Shown in pieces: positions 37,022 through 45,861 of a stretch of DNA of 64,000 nt (its first letter is position 1; each line of letters starts with the position of its first letter). The notes beneath the pieces are model-generated. The model worked only from the letters and a program-made list of their open reading frames with translations, searched no databases and was not told where the DNA came from. This stretch comes from Alkaliphilus peptidifermentans DSM 18978 (GTDB lineage Bacteria > Bacillota > Clostridia > Peptostreptococcales > Natronincolaceae), in the NCBI RefSeq assembly GCF_900101495.1, contig NZ_FMUS01000008.1:62001-126000 (forward strand). The letters are read 5' to 3'. Made by a program: the position numbers and the translations under genes.

Positions 37022-37977
37022 CTAAATAGGATTATTATCTTTAAAATCCAAAGGTACTAGAGGGAAATCGCAAAGTCTCACCCTAGATGGATATGGTATA
37101 ACCTGATGATATGGTGGCGGGTTTAGATTAGCCCGTAGGTCATGAATTGATGGTACATCAACCGGCTGGTTATTTCCATCACGCTGACGCTTTATACTAT
37201 CCACAATTAGCCGTCCAATATGCCTTCCAAGTCGCAGCCCTTCCCTCAAATCTGAAGGAAAGTGTACTCCACCGTAAAGCCGTGAAATAGAGTTTTCTTC
37301 TGCTAATTTCTTTAACTGCCCAGCCTCTGTTGGAAAAAAGTAGCTCAGTATAACCTCTGCAGTACCTGATATAACAGAATGACCTGATGGATATGCCGGG
37401 AAAACAGGTGTGCAAATTACCGTAATTAGCTTCTGATCCAATTGAATAGGTCGAGGAATATTCCAAAGATATTTGTAGTGCCAAGTAATTGCAAAGGCAT
37501 CGTTAATTGCAGCCTGAACTACTGCAAGCACCCGTGCTGCATGGGCTGGGCTAATGTCATAGGTATCCAGCAGCCTATCAATAATAGGTGTCCATTGTTT
37601 AGTAGCAGGTCCATCCCCCCAATATTCAGCTATTTCTTTTTGATGCCTTGTAATTTCACTTAATGTTTTTCTTACAACCGATAGTTCATTACAGAAATCG
37701 ATATTATCTGGATGTTCTAGATCAAATCGAATAACTTTGCCGTCTATTCCTATAAATCTGCCATTTCTACTTCTTTTCAAGAAGAATAATGGCCATGACC
37801 CAGCCGTTGGATCTATTCCTTTTGGTGGTCCCTTTTCTCCTGGATAAGGCAGCTGGCACCATTTTTTTGTAGCTTTCTCATTGGTATTTTGTTCTTATTA
37901 ACTATTGTGTTTTGAATGTTTTGGTTGTTAAATCTTATGTATTCAACTGCAGTACTTGAATATATTAATCTATCCAT
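37022..37977 (-). pseudogene. Vanadium-haloperoxidase/PAP2-type phosphatase with a frameshift near its N-terminus
   Basis: The main open part (37022-37780, 252 residues) has the PAP2/vanadium haloperoxidase motifs: KYLWNIPRPIQ, PAYPSGHSVISG, and SRLYGGVHFPSDLREGLRLG, the phosphate/vanadate-binding pattern. It lacks a proper start (TTG only, no ribosome site). In the same frame, coding-like sequence (WCQLPYPGEKGPPKGID) extends back to a stop near 37903. A good start, ATG at 37977 with GGAGGGG four bases before it, opens another frame (MDRLIYSSTAVEYIRF) that would join after a one-base change at about 37890-37905. The gene is therefore interrupted by a one-base deletion or a sequence error. Confidence 0.72.
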
Positions 37978-38234
37978 AATTCCCCTCCATTATTGGTAAA
38001 TTCTAATTTATACAATATATGAAGGAAAAACTTCCTAGGTTACCTAAATCTTAAAACTCTTACAATTTGTATATTTGTATATATCCTATCTTGTTTGTAG
38101 TTTCTGCTATCTATTATAAATGTGCTTTCAATTATAGTACTGGGATAAGGCAACATAATGTGTGAAATTTTTAAGAATAGTTTGGTTAAACTAATTTTAG
38201 CTTGTTATGAAATAAAAAACAGGAGGTGACTCTG

Positions 38235-38441
38235 TTGACAGTTCAAAGCGATTTAGAAAAGGTCATTGCATATTGTGAAGCTGTAAAGGGAAGTTATGCC
38301 GTAATGGCACACTCAACAGAAGATCAACAGGCAAAGGATATGTTTAACAGTATGAAGGCTGATATAGATAAGCATATGGCATTTCTTAGCGGTAGATTAG
38401 AGTACCTGAGCCTAAATAATGAGTTGTATAGACAAAACTAG
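38235..38441 (+). CDS. DUF1657 small protein
   Basis: The 68-residue, mostly helical protein fits DUF1657 (TVQSDLEKVIAYCEAVKGSYAVMAHSTED, then a repeat-like second half). I chose the TTG at 38235 because AGGAGG lies 7 bp before it; a GTG at 38226 is inside that ribosome site. DUF1657 proteins occur in spore-formers, often beside spoVA-type or DUF421 genes. The gene ends 39 bp before the CLC gene and is probably cotranscribed with it. No biochemical function is known to me. Confidence 0.78.
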   Translation: MTVQSDLEKVIAYCEAVKGSYAVMAHSTEDQQAKDMFNSMKADIDKHMAFLSGRLEYLSLNNELYRQN

Positions 38442-38480
38442 TTTTTGATAGAAGGCAGTAAATACAAGGAGACCTACTAT

Positions 38481-39782
38481 ATGGCAAGCTTAATTAGTAA
38501 ATTTTTTAATACCACAACAAGAATTAGACATAAGACCTTTATTTTAACCCTTTCCAGCTGGGTGTTATGGGGGAGCATTATAGGCATAATCGTTGGTTCT
38601 ACTTCAGCTCTTCTAATAAACTTCAATGATTTTCTTACAGAGGTGAGGGAAGCTAATCCAGTCACCTTATTTTTCCTTCCCATTGGTGGTATAGTTATAG
38701 GTTATATTTATATGTACTACGGTAAAGGTTCCCGCAAAGGCAACGATTTGATTCTAGAGCATATTCATCATGAACAAGGCAAAATTCCCCTAAGGATGGG
38801 TCCTATAGTATTCCTCTGTACCTTCATTACTCATCTTCTTGGTGGCTCTACAGGAAGAGAAGGTGCTGCCATCCAAATGGGTGCCAGTATATCTGAAGGT
38901 GTAAATAGGCTATTCAAGGTCAACAAAATTGACCGAAGCATTCTAATTATAAGTGGAATAAGTGGTGGTTTTGGCTCTGCCTTTGGTACACCCTTAGCAG
39001 GAACACTTTTTGGCATGGAGGCTATAGTTATAGGAAAAACCAAATATGAAGCCTTAATTCCTTGCTTAGTTGCTAGCTTTGTAGGCCATTATGTAGCAAC
39101 AGCATGGGGAATTGAACACGAACATTTTATTATTAAAAGTGTACCAGATATTAATACAATTAACCTGTTGAAAATTATTGGCTTATCCATTATTTTCAGT
39201 TTTACCAGTGTTATGTATAGTCAATTAAGACATGAGGTAAAGCGCTTATCAGATAAATACATGAAAAACCTAATGCTGAGAGCCTTTGTTGGAGGGATCA
39301 TCATTATAGTATTGACCTATACAATAGGCTCTAGGGATTATCTTGGTCGTGGTTTACCAATGGTTGAAAGGGCTTTTGATGGGCATGTGCCCCCTTTATC
39401 TTTTTTAGCTAAACTGGTGTTTACTGCAATCACAATGGGGACTGGCTTCAGGGGTGGTGAAGTAATCCCACTCTTCTTTATGGGAGCAACCTTAGGAAAT
39501 ACCCTATCTAGCGTAGTAGGATTACCACCCTCATTTCTTGCGGCATTGGGGATGATCGCAGTGTTTTCAGGAGCTACTAATACTCCTGTCTCTGCCTTTA
39601 TACTTAGTATGGAGATGTTTGAGGGGAAAGGTATTACATATTTCTTTATAGCCTGTCTAATCAGCTTTATATTTTCAGGACATCATGGAATTTATGCTTC
39701 ACAAAAAATTTATGAGCCTAAAAGTAGAATGTTAAATCTTCCTGCGGGAAAAACCATTAAGTCTATTGAGGAGGAAAAATGA
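38481..39782 (+). CDS. CLC-family antiporter, fluoride-type (CLC-F-like)
   Basis: The 433-residue protein has about 12 membrane segments and CLC ion-pathway motifs. GNDLILEHIHH replaces the chloride motif GSGIP, GGSTGREGAAIQMG replaces GREGP, and GSAFGTPLAGTLFGMEA and GFRGGEVIPLFFMGA follow. The GN-LI and GREGA forms are those of the fluoride/proton CLC-F antiporters. The ATG at 38481 has GGAG nine bases upstream; a TTG at 38445 would put that site inside the gene. I found no fluoride riboswitch upstream. A chloride or nitrate role remains possible. Confidence 0.8.
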   Translation: MASLISKFFNTTTRIRHKTFILTLSSWVLWGSIIGIIVGSTSALLINFNDFLTEVREANPVTLFFLPIGGIVIGYIYMYYGKGSRKGNDLILEHIHHEQGKIPLRMGPIVFLCTFITHLLGGSTGREGAAIQMGASISEGVNRLFKVNKIDRSILIISGISGGFGSAFGTPLAGTLFGMEAIVIGKTKYEALIPCLVASFVGHYVATAWGIEHEHFIIKSVPDINTINLLKIIGLSIIFSFTSVMYSQLRHEVKRLSDKYMKNLMLRAFVGGIIIIVLTYTIGSRDYLGRGLPMVERAFDGHVPPLSFLAKLVFTAITMGTGFRGGEVIPLFFMGATLGNTLSSVVGLPPSFLAALGMIAVFSGATNTPVSAFILSMEMFEGKGITYFFIACLISFIFSGHHGIYASQKIYEPKSRMLNLPAGKTIKSIEEEK

Positions 39783-39787
39783 AAATT

Positions 39788-39812
39788 TCAGCTATAAGCT
39801 GAGCTTTTATTT
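39788..39812 (+). terminator. Terminator after the CLC gene
   Basis: TCAGCT (39788-39793) pairs with AGCTGA (39797-39802) around ATA and is followed by GCTTTTATTTT. Confidence 0.55.
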
Positions 39813-39834
39813 TACAACATTGACTTTTTATCTT

Positions 39835-40548
39835 TTATAGAATTCGAAAATCCTTCATAAAGTTATTAGATTCAGTAGCTTTAGATATCGATAATTTTCC
39901 TTCTGTATTAATTTCAGCATAAAATACTTCATCAAAGCTATTAATATTATTCATTTTCAATTGATTTAATAGCCATTCTTTGTTTTGATTAAGCTTTTGT
40001 AAATTCTCTTCATAAGCCATTCCATCAACAACAAGGGGCAGTGTTAGGCCTTTATTAATTACGCCAATTTTCATATCACTAGGGGTTACGGGCTGCAGTT
40101 GTGATTTTTTCATTACACTAACATTCCCACTATCTTCTACAATGGCATATTCAACTTCATTGATATCAAAAATCCCCTTTTCCCGTAAAAACATTAATAT
40201 ATTTTCTATTGAATATTTTACTTTTCCCATATTTGACTTAATAAATTGTCCCTTCTGTATAATTACAATCGGCTCAAAGGTAACCTTCCCTCCGAACCAG
40301 CGGTTTTTAATTGTAAAACTACTTATCAAATATTGTATTCCAATCAGTAGTGTTATAGCATAAGCCGTTGGTATATGGGGAACCTTAGGATCAGCAATAT
40401 CTGCCCCCACTACGTTGCCCAGTATAATTATAGTCAAAAAATCAAATACAGGAAGCTCTCCGATTTTTCTTCTTCCAGTCATTAATATGAGAAATAATAA
40501 CAATCCCATAATAGTAATAATTCTTAAGGTAATATTTACATATTCCAT
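39835..40548 (-). CDS. DUF421 (YetF-like) membrane protein
   Basis: The 237-residue protein has three N-terminal membrane segments (about 7-25, 38-54, 62-80), then a soluble part with DUF421 features: RWFGGKVTFEPIVIIQKGQFIKSNM, LMFLREKGIFDINEVEYAIVEDSGNVSVMKKS, and GLTLPLVVDG. DUF421 proteins are spore-linked in several Firmicutes and co-occur with DUF1657. Here it is convergent with the DUF1657-CLC pair rather than in the same operon. Function unknown. Confidence 0.83.
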   Translation of the reverse strand: MEYVNITLRIITIMGLLLFLILMTGRRKIGELPVFDFLTIIILGNVVGADIADPKVPHIPTAYAITLLIGIQYLISSFTIKNRWFGGKVTFEPIVIIQKGQFIKSNMGKVKYSIENILMFLREKGIFDINEVEYAIVEDSGNVSVMKKSQLQPVTPSDMKIGVINKGLTLPLVVDGMAYEENLQKLNQNKEWLLNQLKMNNINSFDEVFYAEINTEGKLSISKATESNNFMKDFRIL

Positions 40549-40727
40549 TAAGGCAAGCTCCTTCCAGCATTTTTTTCCATGTTGACTTTATTATTCCAAA
40601 TCAACTATATAAAATGCGCTTAAGGAATTGATTATATATGGCGATCATAAATTTTAGTTTTATATAGAAGCTAAAAATGCACATATATTTTGAGCTAAGA
40701 TAATCCAGAAGATATTATAGAGTTTTG

Positions 40728-41789
40728 TTATCTTTTGTTGTAATCTACTATTTCTGTTATTTCCACTAAGTCTCTTAAATTATCTATTTTTATTTCTTGT
40801 GTGATAACTATGTTGTATGCCGTGTTACCATCTGGTAAAAATGATTCTATATTAATTTCAGTATAAGGCCAACCTATATCTTGAAGCACTGTTAATATCT
40901 TATATGCCTCTTTGCTAAAGGCTTCCTTACTTTCATAGCTTTGAAGTATTGGAAGTTCTCCGTGCTTTTCTTGGTAAGCTTGCCTGTCTTCAACTGCATT
41001 AGGTTCCATAGTAATACTCACATAAATTGGTTCTTCGCCCAAATACATGGATCTTGGTGTATATTTGTTATAGGGTAGCTCTATGGATATTGATAAGCTT
41101 CTAATGTCGGATATTGGAATATCAGTTTTTTGTTTAATCATACTCATTAATATTTGTTTAGCATCATGGGCCTGCTTTTCTTCTATTCTGAAATGATAAT
41201 CGTCACCTATACCACCACTTCTATAGTAGGTAATATCCCCTTTATTTCTAAAATCCTCAGTACTTCGTACCCTTGCAGTATAATCATTCATTTTCAACCC
41301 GTAGCCAATACTCTCTATTTCTAATTTCCCCTCATAAGTTTCCATTATATATGTTTTTATGCGATTCTGTGCTTTTAAAAATCCTATTGGATTTCCATAG
41401 ATATCAAAGTGCATTAGAATTCCGCCATATACTAGAATTAATCCAAAAACAAAAATAATAATTTGCTTAATTCCTCTGAAACTCTTCAATTGCTTAATAG
41501 AGTATGCTAATAGCAATCCTCCACTAATCTCAACTAAACTAACTGGCAAAACAAATATTATAAAGCTTCCTCTATCACCAGCTACCTCTAATATTATATG
41601 CATTAATATTGCACCAATGTATATGGTCCAAGGTCTAACTCCTATGAAATACATTACAAAAGAACCAATTATTATAATGGGTATAGTTGATAACATACTA
41701 TTGCTTAACATCATTATGCTAACCAATATTATTGTTAACATTACGCCACCCTCGGCTTTAATATAATTCAATGAAAATTTTTCCTCCAT
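40728..41789 (-). CDS. Membrane protein of unknown function
   Basis: The 353-residue protein has five or six N-terminal membrane segments (about 12-125). A soluble C-terminal domain of about 200 residues follows, alternating beta and helix (TARVRSTEDF, DIPISDIRSLSISIELPYNKY, YNIVITQEIKIDN). The ATG at 41789 follows GAGGGGGATAAAG; a TTG at 41804 is also in frame. It is monocistronic. I do not recognise the family. Confidence 0.7.
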   Translation of the reverse strand: MEEKFSLNYIKAEGGVMLTIILVSIMMLSNSMLSTIPIIIIGSFVMYFIGVRPWTIYIGAILMHIILEVAGDRGSFIIFVLPVSLVEISGGLLLAYSIKQLKSFRGIKQIIIFVFGLILVYGGILMHFDIYGNPIGFLKAQNRIKTYIMETYEGKLEIESIGYGLKMNDYTARVRSTEDFRNKGDITYYRSGGIGDDYHFRIEEKQAHDAKQILMSMIKQKTDIPISDIRSLSISIELPYNKYTPRSMYLGEEPIYVSITMEPNAVEDRQAYQEKHGELPILQSYESKEAFSKEAYKILTVLQDIGWPYTEINIESFLPDGNTAYNIVITQEIKIDNLRDLVEITEIVDYNKR

Positions 41790-42011
41790 CTTTATCCCCC
41801 TCAATGGTTATTTCAAGATAAAAAAACTATTTATCTACTAAATAACTACTCTCTTCTCTTTGCTTATTATTGATTTCATCGTGTTTAATCCCCTTTTTTT
41901 AATTCAACCGCCTATACTGATAGCCATTATATATAAGTATACAAATTATGTAAAGGAAAGTCTAATAAACTATAAACCCCCTTATTATGTAGCAAGAATT
42001 TTATTGCCACA

Positions 42012-42037
42012 CAAAAAAGAGACGCCTAATGGCGTCC
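42012..42037 (-). terminator. Distal terminator copy of the FtsX/DUF2318 operon
   Basis: On the minus strand GACGCC-ATTA-GGCGTC is followed by TCTCTTTTTT, a complete intrinsic terminator. An identical stem without the T run lies at 42190-42206, nearer the operon; the two copies flank an inserted repeat element. Confidence 0.75.
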
Positions 42038-42064
42038 GAGGTTGTTGAAAAAGTCAACAATATC

Positions 42065-42188
42065 CAGACTGATGAAAAAGTCACAGATTCGAGGCGCAAT
42101 AAAACCTAGCGACTGCAACGTATACGTAATACGTAAGGGTGCTGGGTTTTTGCAGCAACGAAGAAGATGGGGGTTTTTCATCAGTCTG
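42065..42188. mobile_element. MITE-like element, 124 bp with 15-bp terminal inverted repeats
   Basis: CAGACTGATGAAAAA (42065-42079) and TTTTTCATCAGTCTG (42174-42188) are perfect terminal inverted repeats. The interior has no gene but further short palindromes (ACGTATACGTAATACGT). A smaller hairpin, TTGTTGA-AAAAG-TCAACAA, lies just left (42042-42060). Copies of the 17-mer GACGCCTAATGGCGTCC flank the whole block at 42021-42037 and 42190-42206. The structure fits a non-autonomous element, from general knowledge of similar clostridial intergenic repeats. Confidence 0.65.
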
Positions 42189-42189
42189 A

Positions 42190-42206
42190 GACGCCTAATG
42201 GCGTCC
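42190..42206. repeat. Second copy of the terminator stem, flanking the inserted element
   Basis: GACGCCTAATGGCGTCC is identical to 42021-42037. Here the T run is replaced by the element end (CAGACTG), so this copy looks like a duplication made when the element inserted at the terminator. Confidence 0.6.
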
Positions 42207-42220
42207 ATCTTATTTAATAT

Positions 42221-43486
42221 TTAAATAAAGCGTAATGCTTCAACAGGATCCTGCTTTGCTGCTTGATACGCAGGATAGATACTGGATATCAAGCCAATTG
42301 CTATCGCCAGTCCTGTGGCAATCAGTAGAAGATCAAACCTCCAAGGTACTATGATATCCATGCCGGCAAAGATAGGCCCTGCATATCGAGCTATAAGCAT
42401 TCCTCCAATGAAACCTATTAACCCTCCAACAACACTTATTAAGAGGCCCTCCATCATGATTATTTTTGCAATATGGTATTTACGAAAACCTAGGGCACGG
42501 AATACTCCAATCTCTCGTGTTCGCTCCCTAACTGAGTTTGACATGGTAAGGCTTACCACTAGCATACCCACCAGGAGTACTAGTAAAGATATAGCCATAC
42601 CGAAACGTACAAGTCGTACCAACATCTCATCTCTTCTCAGGGTCTCCTGTCGAAGGCTGGTTATATGAGTATGGGGTAGTGCTTGATTTAATTCTGAAAG
42701 CAATGCTTCTTCAGAACCACTCATATAGTCAACAGCCATTTCTATTATGGTTATTTCACCGGGACGTCCCAATATCTCCTGAGCCACCGGAATATTCATA
42801 AAGATCTGCTGATCTTCTGCAGATCCACTTTCCGCAAGAATACCGTAAACCTCCATTTCAAGTCCCGAAAGGGTAATCAAGTCACCCTCCACCAACTTCA
42901 ACGAAGCTGCAACAGCAGAACCCATCAGTACTTGACCATCAGAAATGTTAAGCTGCTCCAAGTCCTGCCTAGAAAGATCAATGTTTTCAAACTCCATCTT
43001 TTTTCCGTCTTCAGTTTCTATAGCCTCCACCTGGGCTTCTTCTATCTGAAATCCATACTGCTGATCTTGAACTCGTAGCCAGGGCTTCACCTGAAATTCC
43101 TGGGATAGGTTGGCACCCACCAATATAACCTTATGGGGTCCATGCTGATACATTCCCATCAGTTTAGGCGCAACAACCCTAATCATATTATTAGAGCTTA
43201 GTTCATCTAATTTACTCACATCCTCTGTGGACAACTGCTCTACATCATACATGATCTCTGGAAGGGTAATCCCACCGTATGAAAAAGTTAATCCACCAGC
43301 ATCTGGTGTAATAACAACATTAACTCCAAATTCAGTAACCTGTCGGGTCATCTCGGTTTTCATTGTCTCTACTACACCATAGACTGACACTATGGTGGCT
43401 ATACCAATTGCCAAACCTAAAAGTACAAAGAACATTTTAGCCTTCCGTCGACGGAGATTATTTAATGTTATATGATAAAGCTGCAT
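42221..43486 (-). CDS. FtsX/MacB-type ABC permease
   Basis: The 421-residue protein has one N-terminal membrane segment (about 15-40), a long extracytoplasmic MacB-like domain (about 45-285) and three C-terminal segments. RTREIGVFRALGFRK near 325 is the FtsX signature after the second segment. It ends PAYQAAKQDPVEALRFI, typical of MacB permeases. It is the last gene of a five-gene leftward operon and a paralogue of the permease at 44293, so the two may form a heterodimer. Confidence 0.86.
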   Translation of the reverse strand: MQLYHITLNNLRRRKAKMFFVLLGLAIGIATIVSVYGVVETMKTEMTRQVTEFGVNVVITPDAGGLTFSYGGITLPEIMYDVEQLSTEDVSKLDELSSNNMIRVVAPKLMGMYQHGPHKVILVGANLSQEFQVKPWLRVQDQQYGFQIEEAQVEAIETEDGKKMEFENIDLSRQDLEQLNISDGQVLMGSAVAASLKLVEGDLITLSGLEMEVYGILAESGSAEDQQIFMNIPVAQEILGRPGEITIIEMAVDYMSGSEEALLSELNQALPHTHITSLRQETLRRDEMLVRLVRFGMAISLLVLLVGMLVVSLTMSNSVRERTREIGVFRALGFRKYHIAKIIMMEGLLISVVGGLIGFIGGMLIARYAGPIFAGMDIIVPWRFDLLLIATGLAIAIGLISSIYPAYQAAKQDPVEALRFI

Positions 43487-43498
43487 TTTATCCCTCCG

Positions 43499-44215
43499 TT
43501 ACTGTCTTTTATTAGAAACTACTTGAACTAAATCATCTTGCTCCATTGATAACCTTCCATCCTTCATCATAATGGTACGACCCATATATCGTGTATTTTC
43601 TGGATTATGGGTAACCATAAGAATTGTTAATCCCTCTTGATTTAACTGTTGAAAGAGCTCCATTATTTCATCTCCTGTTTTTGTATCAAGACTACCGGTA
43701 GGCTCATCAGCCAATATAAGAGGCGGAGCATTGACAATAGCCCTTGCAATTGCTACCCTCTCCTGTTCCCCTCCAGAAAGCTGATTTGGCAACCGTTTCA
43801 TTTTGTCAGCAAGTCCTACACGGTTAAGTGACTCTACTGCCATTTCTCGCTTTTCTTTACTGGAGCGTTTAGTCGTAGTTAAGGGTAACATTGCATTCTC
43901 CAGGGCTGTCAGGTAAGGAATTAGTTGAAACTGCTGAAAAACGAATCCCAGATATTCCCGTCTGAAGTCTGCTCTTTTTTCCTGGGATAGTTTATAAATA
44001 TCTATTCCATCAATCTCAATTATTCCAGAAGTTGGAGGGTTTAAGGCTCCAATTATTGATAGTAAAGTGCTTTTCCCAGAGCCCGATTGACCCATTACAC
44101 TTACAGATTCACCTTTTTCTATATCCAGTGTTACAGCTTTTATGGCTTCAACTTCATCCCCCATAGATTTATATACTTTCTTTATATCTCTCAACGAGAT
44201 CATAATCTCAGACAT
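43499..44215 (-). CDS. ABC ATP-binding protein, MacB/LolD type
   Basis: The 238-residue ATPase has Walker [10 protein letters not shown] (about 41-49), the Q-loop [19 protein letters not shown], signature [16 protein letters not shown] near 144 and Walker [13 protein letters not shown] near 164. This is the LolD/MacB group, which drives FtsX-type permeases that act mechanically on extracytoplasmic partners. The genes for two such permeases flank it, 12 bp downstream and 77 bp upstream. Confidence 0.88.
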   Translation of the reverse strand: MSEIMISLRDIKKVYKSMGDEVEAIKAVTLDIEKGESVSVMGQSGSGKSTLLSIIGALNPPTSGIIEIDGIDIYKLSQEKRADFRREYLGFVFQQFQLIPYLTALENAMLPLTTTKRSSKEKREMAVESLNRVGLADKMKRLPNQLSGGEQERVAIARAIVNAPPLILADEPTGSLDTKTGDEIMELFQQLNQEGLTILMVTHNPENTRYMGRTIMMKDGRLSMEQDDLVQVVSNKRQ

Positions 44216-44292
44216 ACTTTTGCCTCCTCAAAATATCTGTATAATTCTTTCTAATATTACATAATTAAAGATTTATAATTACTCATAGATTA

Positions 44293-45492
44293 CTAGATAA
44301 AACGTAGGGCCTCAGCTGGATCAAGCTGTGCAGCCTTCATGGCTGGATATACACTAACTAGCATTGTCAACCCTGTAGATAAAAGTATGGCAGGCAAAAG
44401 GAGTTGAAATTGCATTGGAATAGCTCCCTGCAGCTGAGCTAAATATGGTCCTGCATACATTGCAGCAAAGCTACCTGAAAAGAAGCCTACTAAGCCTCCC
44501 AGTATACTGATCATTCCTGCCTCCATAAATATAATTTTCAAAATATCGGAGCGTCGAAACCCAATAGCTCTAAAAATTCCTATTTCTCTAGTCCTTTCAT
44601 TAACAGAAGAAAGCATGGTGGTTAAAACCACCAAAGCTGCAATCAGCAAAACCATACCTGAGAGAGCATATCCGAAAACTGAGAACTGCTCAATTGTTTC
44701 TTCTCTAAAAAGAGCAGCTTGACGCATAGGAATCACTCGACTATTGGGTAAAGCATCCTCTAGTCCCATGGCTATTTCTTCTATAGGACATGCATTACAA
44801 TATGCGGAGATCTCGATCATAGACAACTCCTGCGGCCTGTTAAGCAAGTCCTGCACAACCTCTAGGTTTGCATAAATCAACCCGTCTTCTTCACTTCCCA
44901 ACTGATTTAAAATACCAAATACTTGGAAAGGCCGATTATTTATAATTAGCTGTTCCCCTACTGCCACCCCTAATGTTGTGGCAGCAGAGCTACCAACCAC
45001 TATTCCATCCTCTGGTATATCAAGCAGTGCCAAGTCTCCTACCGATTCTCCTGGTTCTAAGTTTGCTTGTTGCTGCAGTGAAAACCAAGGTTTTTGTATG
45101 AACTCCTGTCTTCCTTCCACTCCAACGATTAAGGCCTTCTGATTCCCTGCATCAACTGCCCCTACTAGTTTAGGGGAAACTATGTTAATGTATTCCTGCA
45201 CAGAAGAATCATAAATTTTTGGAATATCCTCAATGGTAAGCTTCTCTACATCAAAGGTTAAATCAGAAACAACAGTACTACTATAGTGCATTTCCATACC
45301 CTCCGACCTAGGAAGAATAATGGCATTTGCACCAAATTCATCAATCCTATCTCCTAACTCTAGATGCATAGCTTGAATTATATTCAGAAATCCCACTACA
45401 GTGGAAACTCCTACTACTAACCCCAGCATTAAAAAAATCATTTTAACTTTTCTTCTTCTTAAATTATTTAAAGCGATTTGAAATAAATTCAT
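44293..45492 (-). CDS. FtsX/MacB-type ABC permease with an extracytoplasmic CxxC motif
   Basis: The 399-residue paralogue of the permease at 42221 has the same topology and the signature ERTREIGIFRAIGFRRSD. Its external domain contains ISAYCNACPIEE near residue 230, a CxxC motif absent from the other permease, which could bind metal or form a disulfide outside the cell. It ends DPAEALRFI. The operon also encodes a cysteine-rich DUF2318 protein, so thiol or metal chemistry may be shared (inference). Confidence 0.85.
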   Translation of the reverse strand: MNLFQIALNNLRRRKVKMIFLMLGLVVGVSTVVGFLNIIQAMHLELGDRIDEFGANAIILPRSEGMEMHYSSTVVSDLTFDVEKLTIEDIPKIYDSSVQEYINIVSPKLVGAVDAGNQKALIVGVEGRQEFIQKPWFSLQQQANLEPGESVGDLALLDIPEDGIVVGSSAATTLGVAVGEQLIINNRPFQVFGILNQLGSEEDGLIYANLEVVQDLLNRPQELSMIEISAYCNACPIEEIAMGLEDALPNSRVIPMRQAALFREETIEQFSVFGYALSGMVLLIAALVVLTTMLSSVNERTREIGIFRAIGFRRSDILKIIFMEAGMISILGGLVGFFSGSFAAMYAGPYLAQLQGAIPMQFQLLLPAILLSTGLTMLVSVYPAMKAAQLDPAEALRFI

Positions 45493-45507
45493 TGACTCAC
45501 CCCAGTT

Positions 45508-45828
45508 CTATTCCAGCTCATACATTTGACCATTGAAGTAGCTCATTCTCATTACTTGGGTACCCTCATTGTAAATATGAATTTCTTTATGGCAACCAAA
45601 GTTCTTTACTCTTGCTTCTATATCTTCATTTTCAGCCTGTTCTGGGTATTTCTCAAAATAATATTCTAAGGCTATATCCCCCAGGCTGTTGCCTCCAGTC
45701 CTGATTCCATCTGTTCTTCCTGTAAAACCAAATCTATTGATTCCCACAAGAAATATCAATACAATAACAGCTATACCAATATATCTCCATACTTTATTTT
45801 CATCCTGATGGTCTTTGTTGTTACTCAC
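45508..45828 (-). CDS. Single-pass membrane protein of the DUF2318/ABC operon, unknown
   Basis: The 106-residue protein has a charged N-terminus, one membrane segment (about 17-33) and an external domain with FGCHKEIHIYNEGTQVMRMSYFNGQMYELE at the end. I chose the GTG at 45828, with GGAGGAGG seven bases before it. It lies 33 bp after the DUF2318 gene and 15 bp before a permease gene. The single external Cys-His pair might bind a metal. I recognise no family. Confidence 0.68.
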   Translation of the reverse strand: MSNNKDHQDENKVWRYIGIAVIVLIFLVGINRFGFTGRTDGIRTGGNSLGDIALEYYFEKYPEQAENEDIEARVKNFGCHKEIHIYNEGTQVMRMSYFNGQMYELE

Positions 45829-45861
45829 TACTTTACCTCCTCCTTTTTTCAAAATACGAAA

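Noticed and set aside
38000-38234. Possible fluoride riboswitch upstream of the DUF1657-CLC genes
   Set aside because: I searched for the crcB motif (GGNGATGG...CC...TGATG...) because the CLC is fluoride-like, but no matching core is present.
42065-42188. CRISPR or tRNA-like structure at the repeated 17-mer
   Set aside because: Only two copies flank one block with inverted ends; there are no regular spacers and no cloverleaf.
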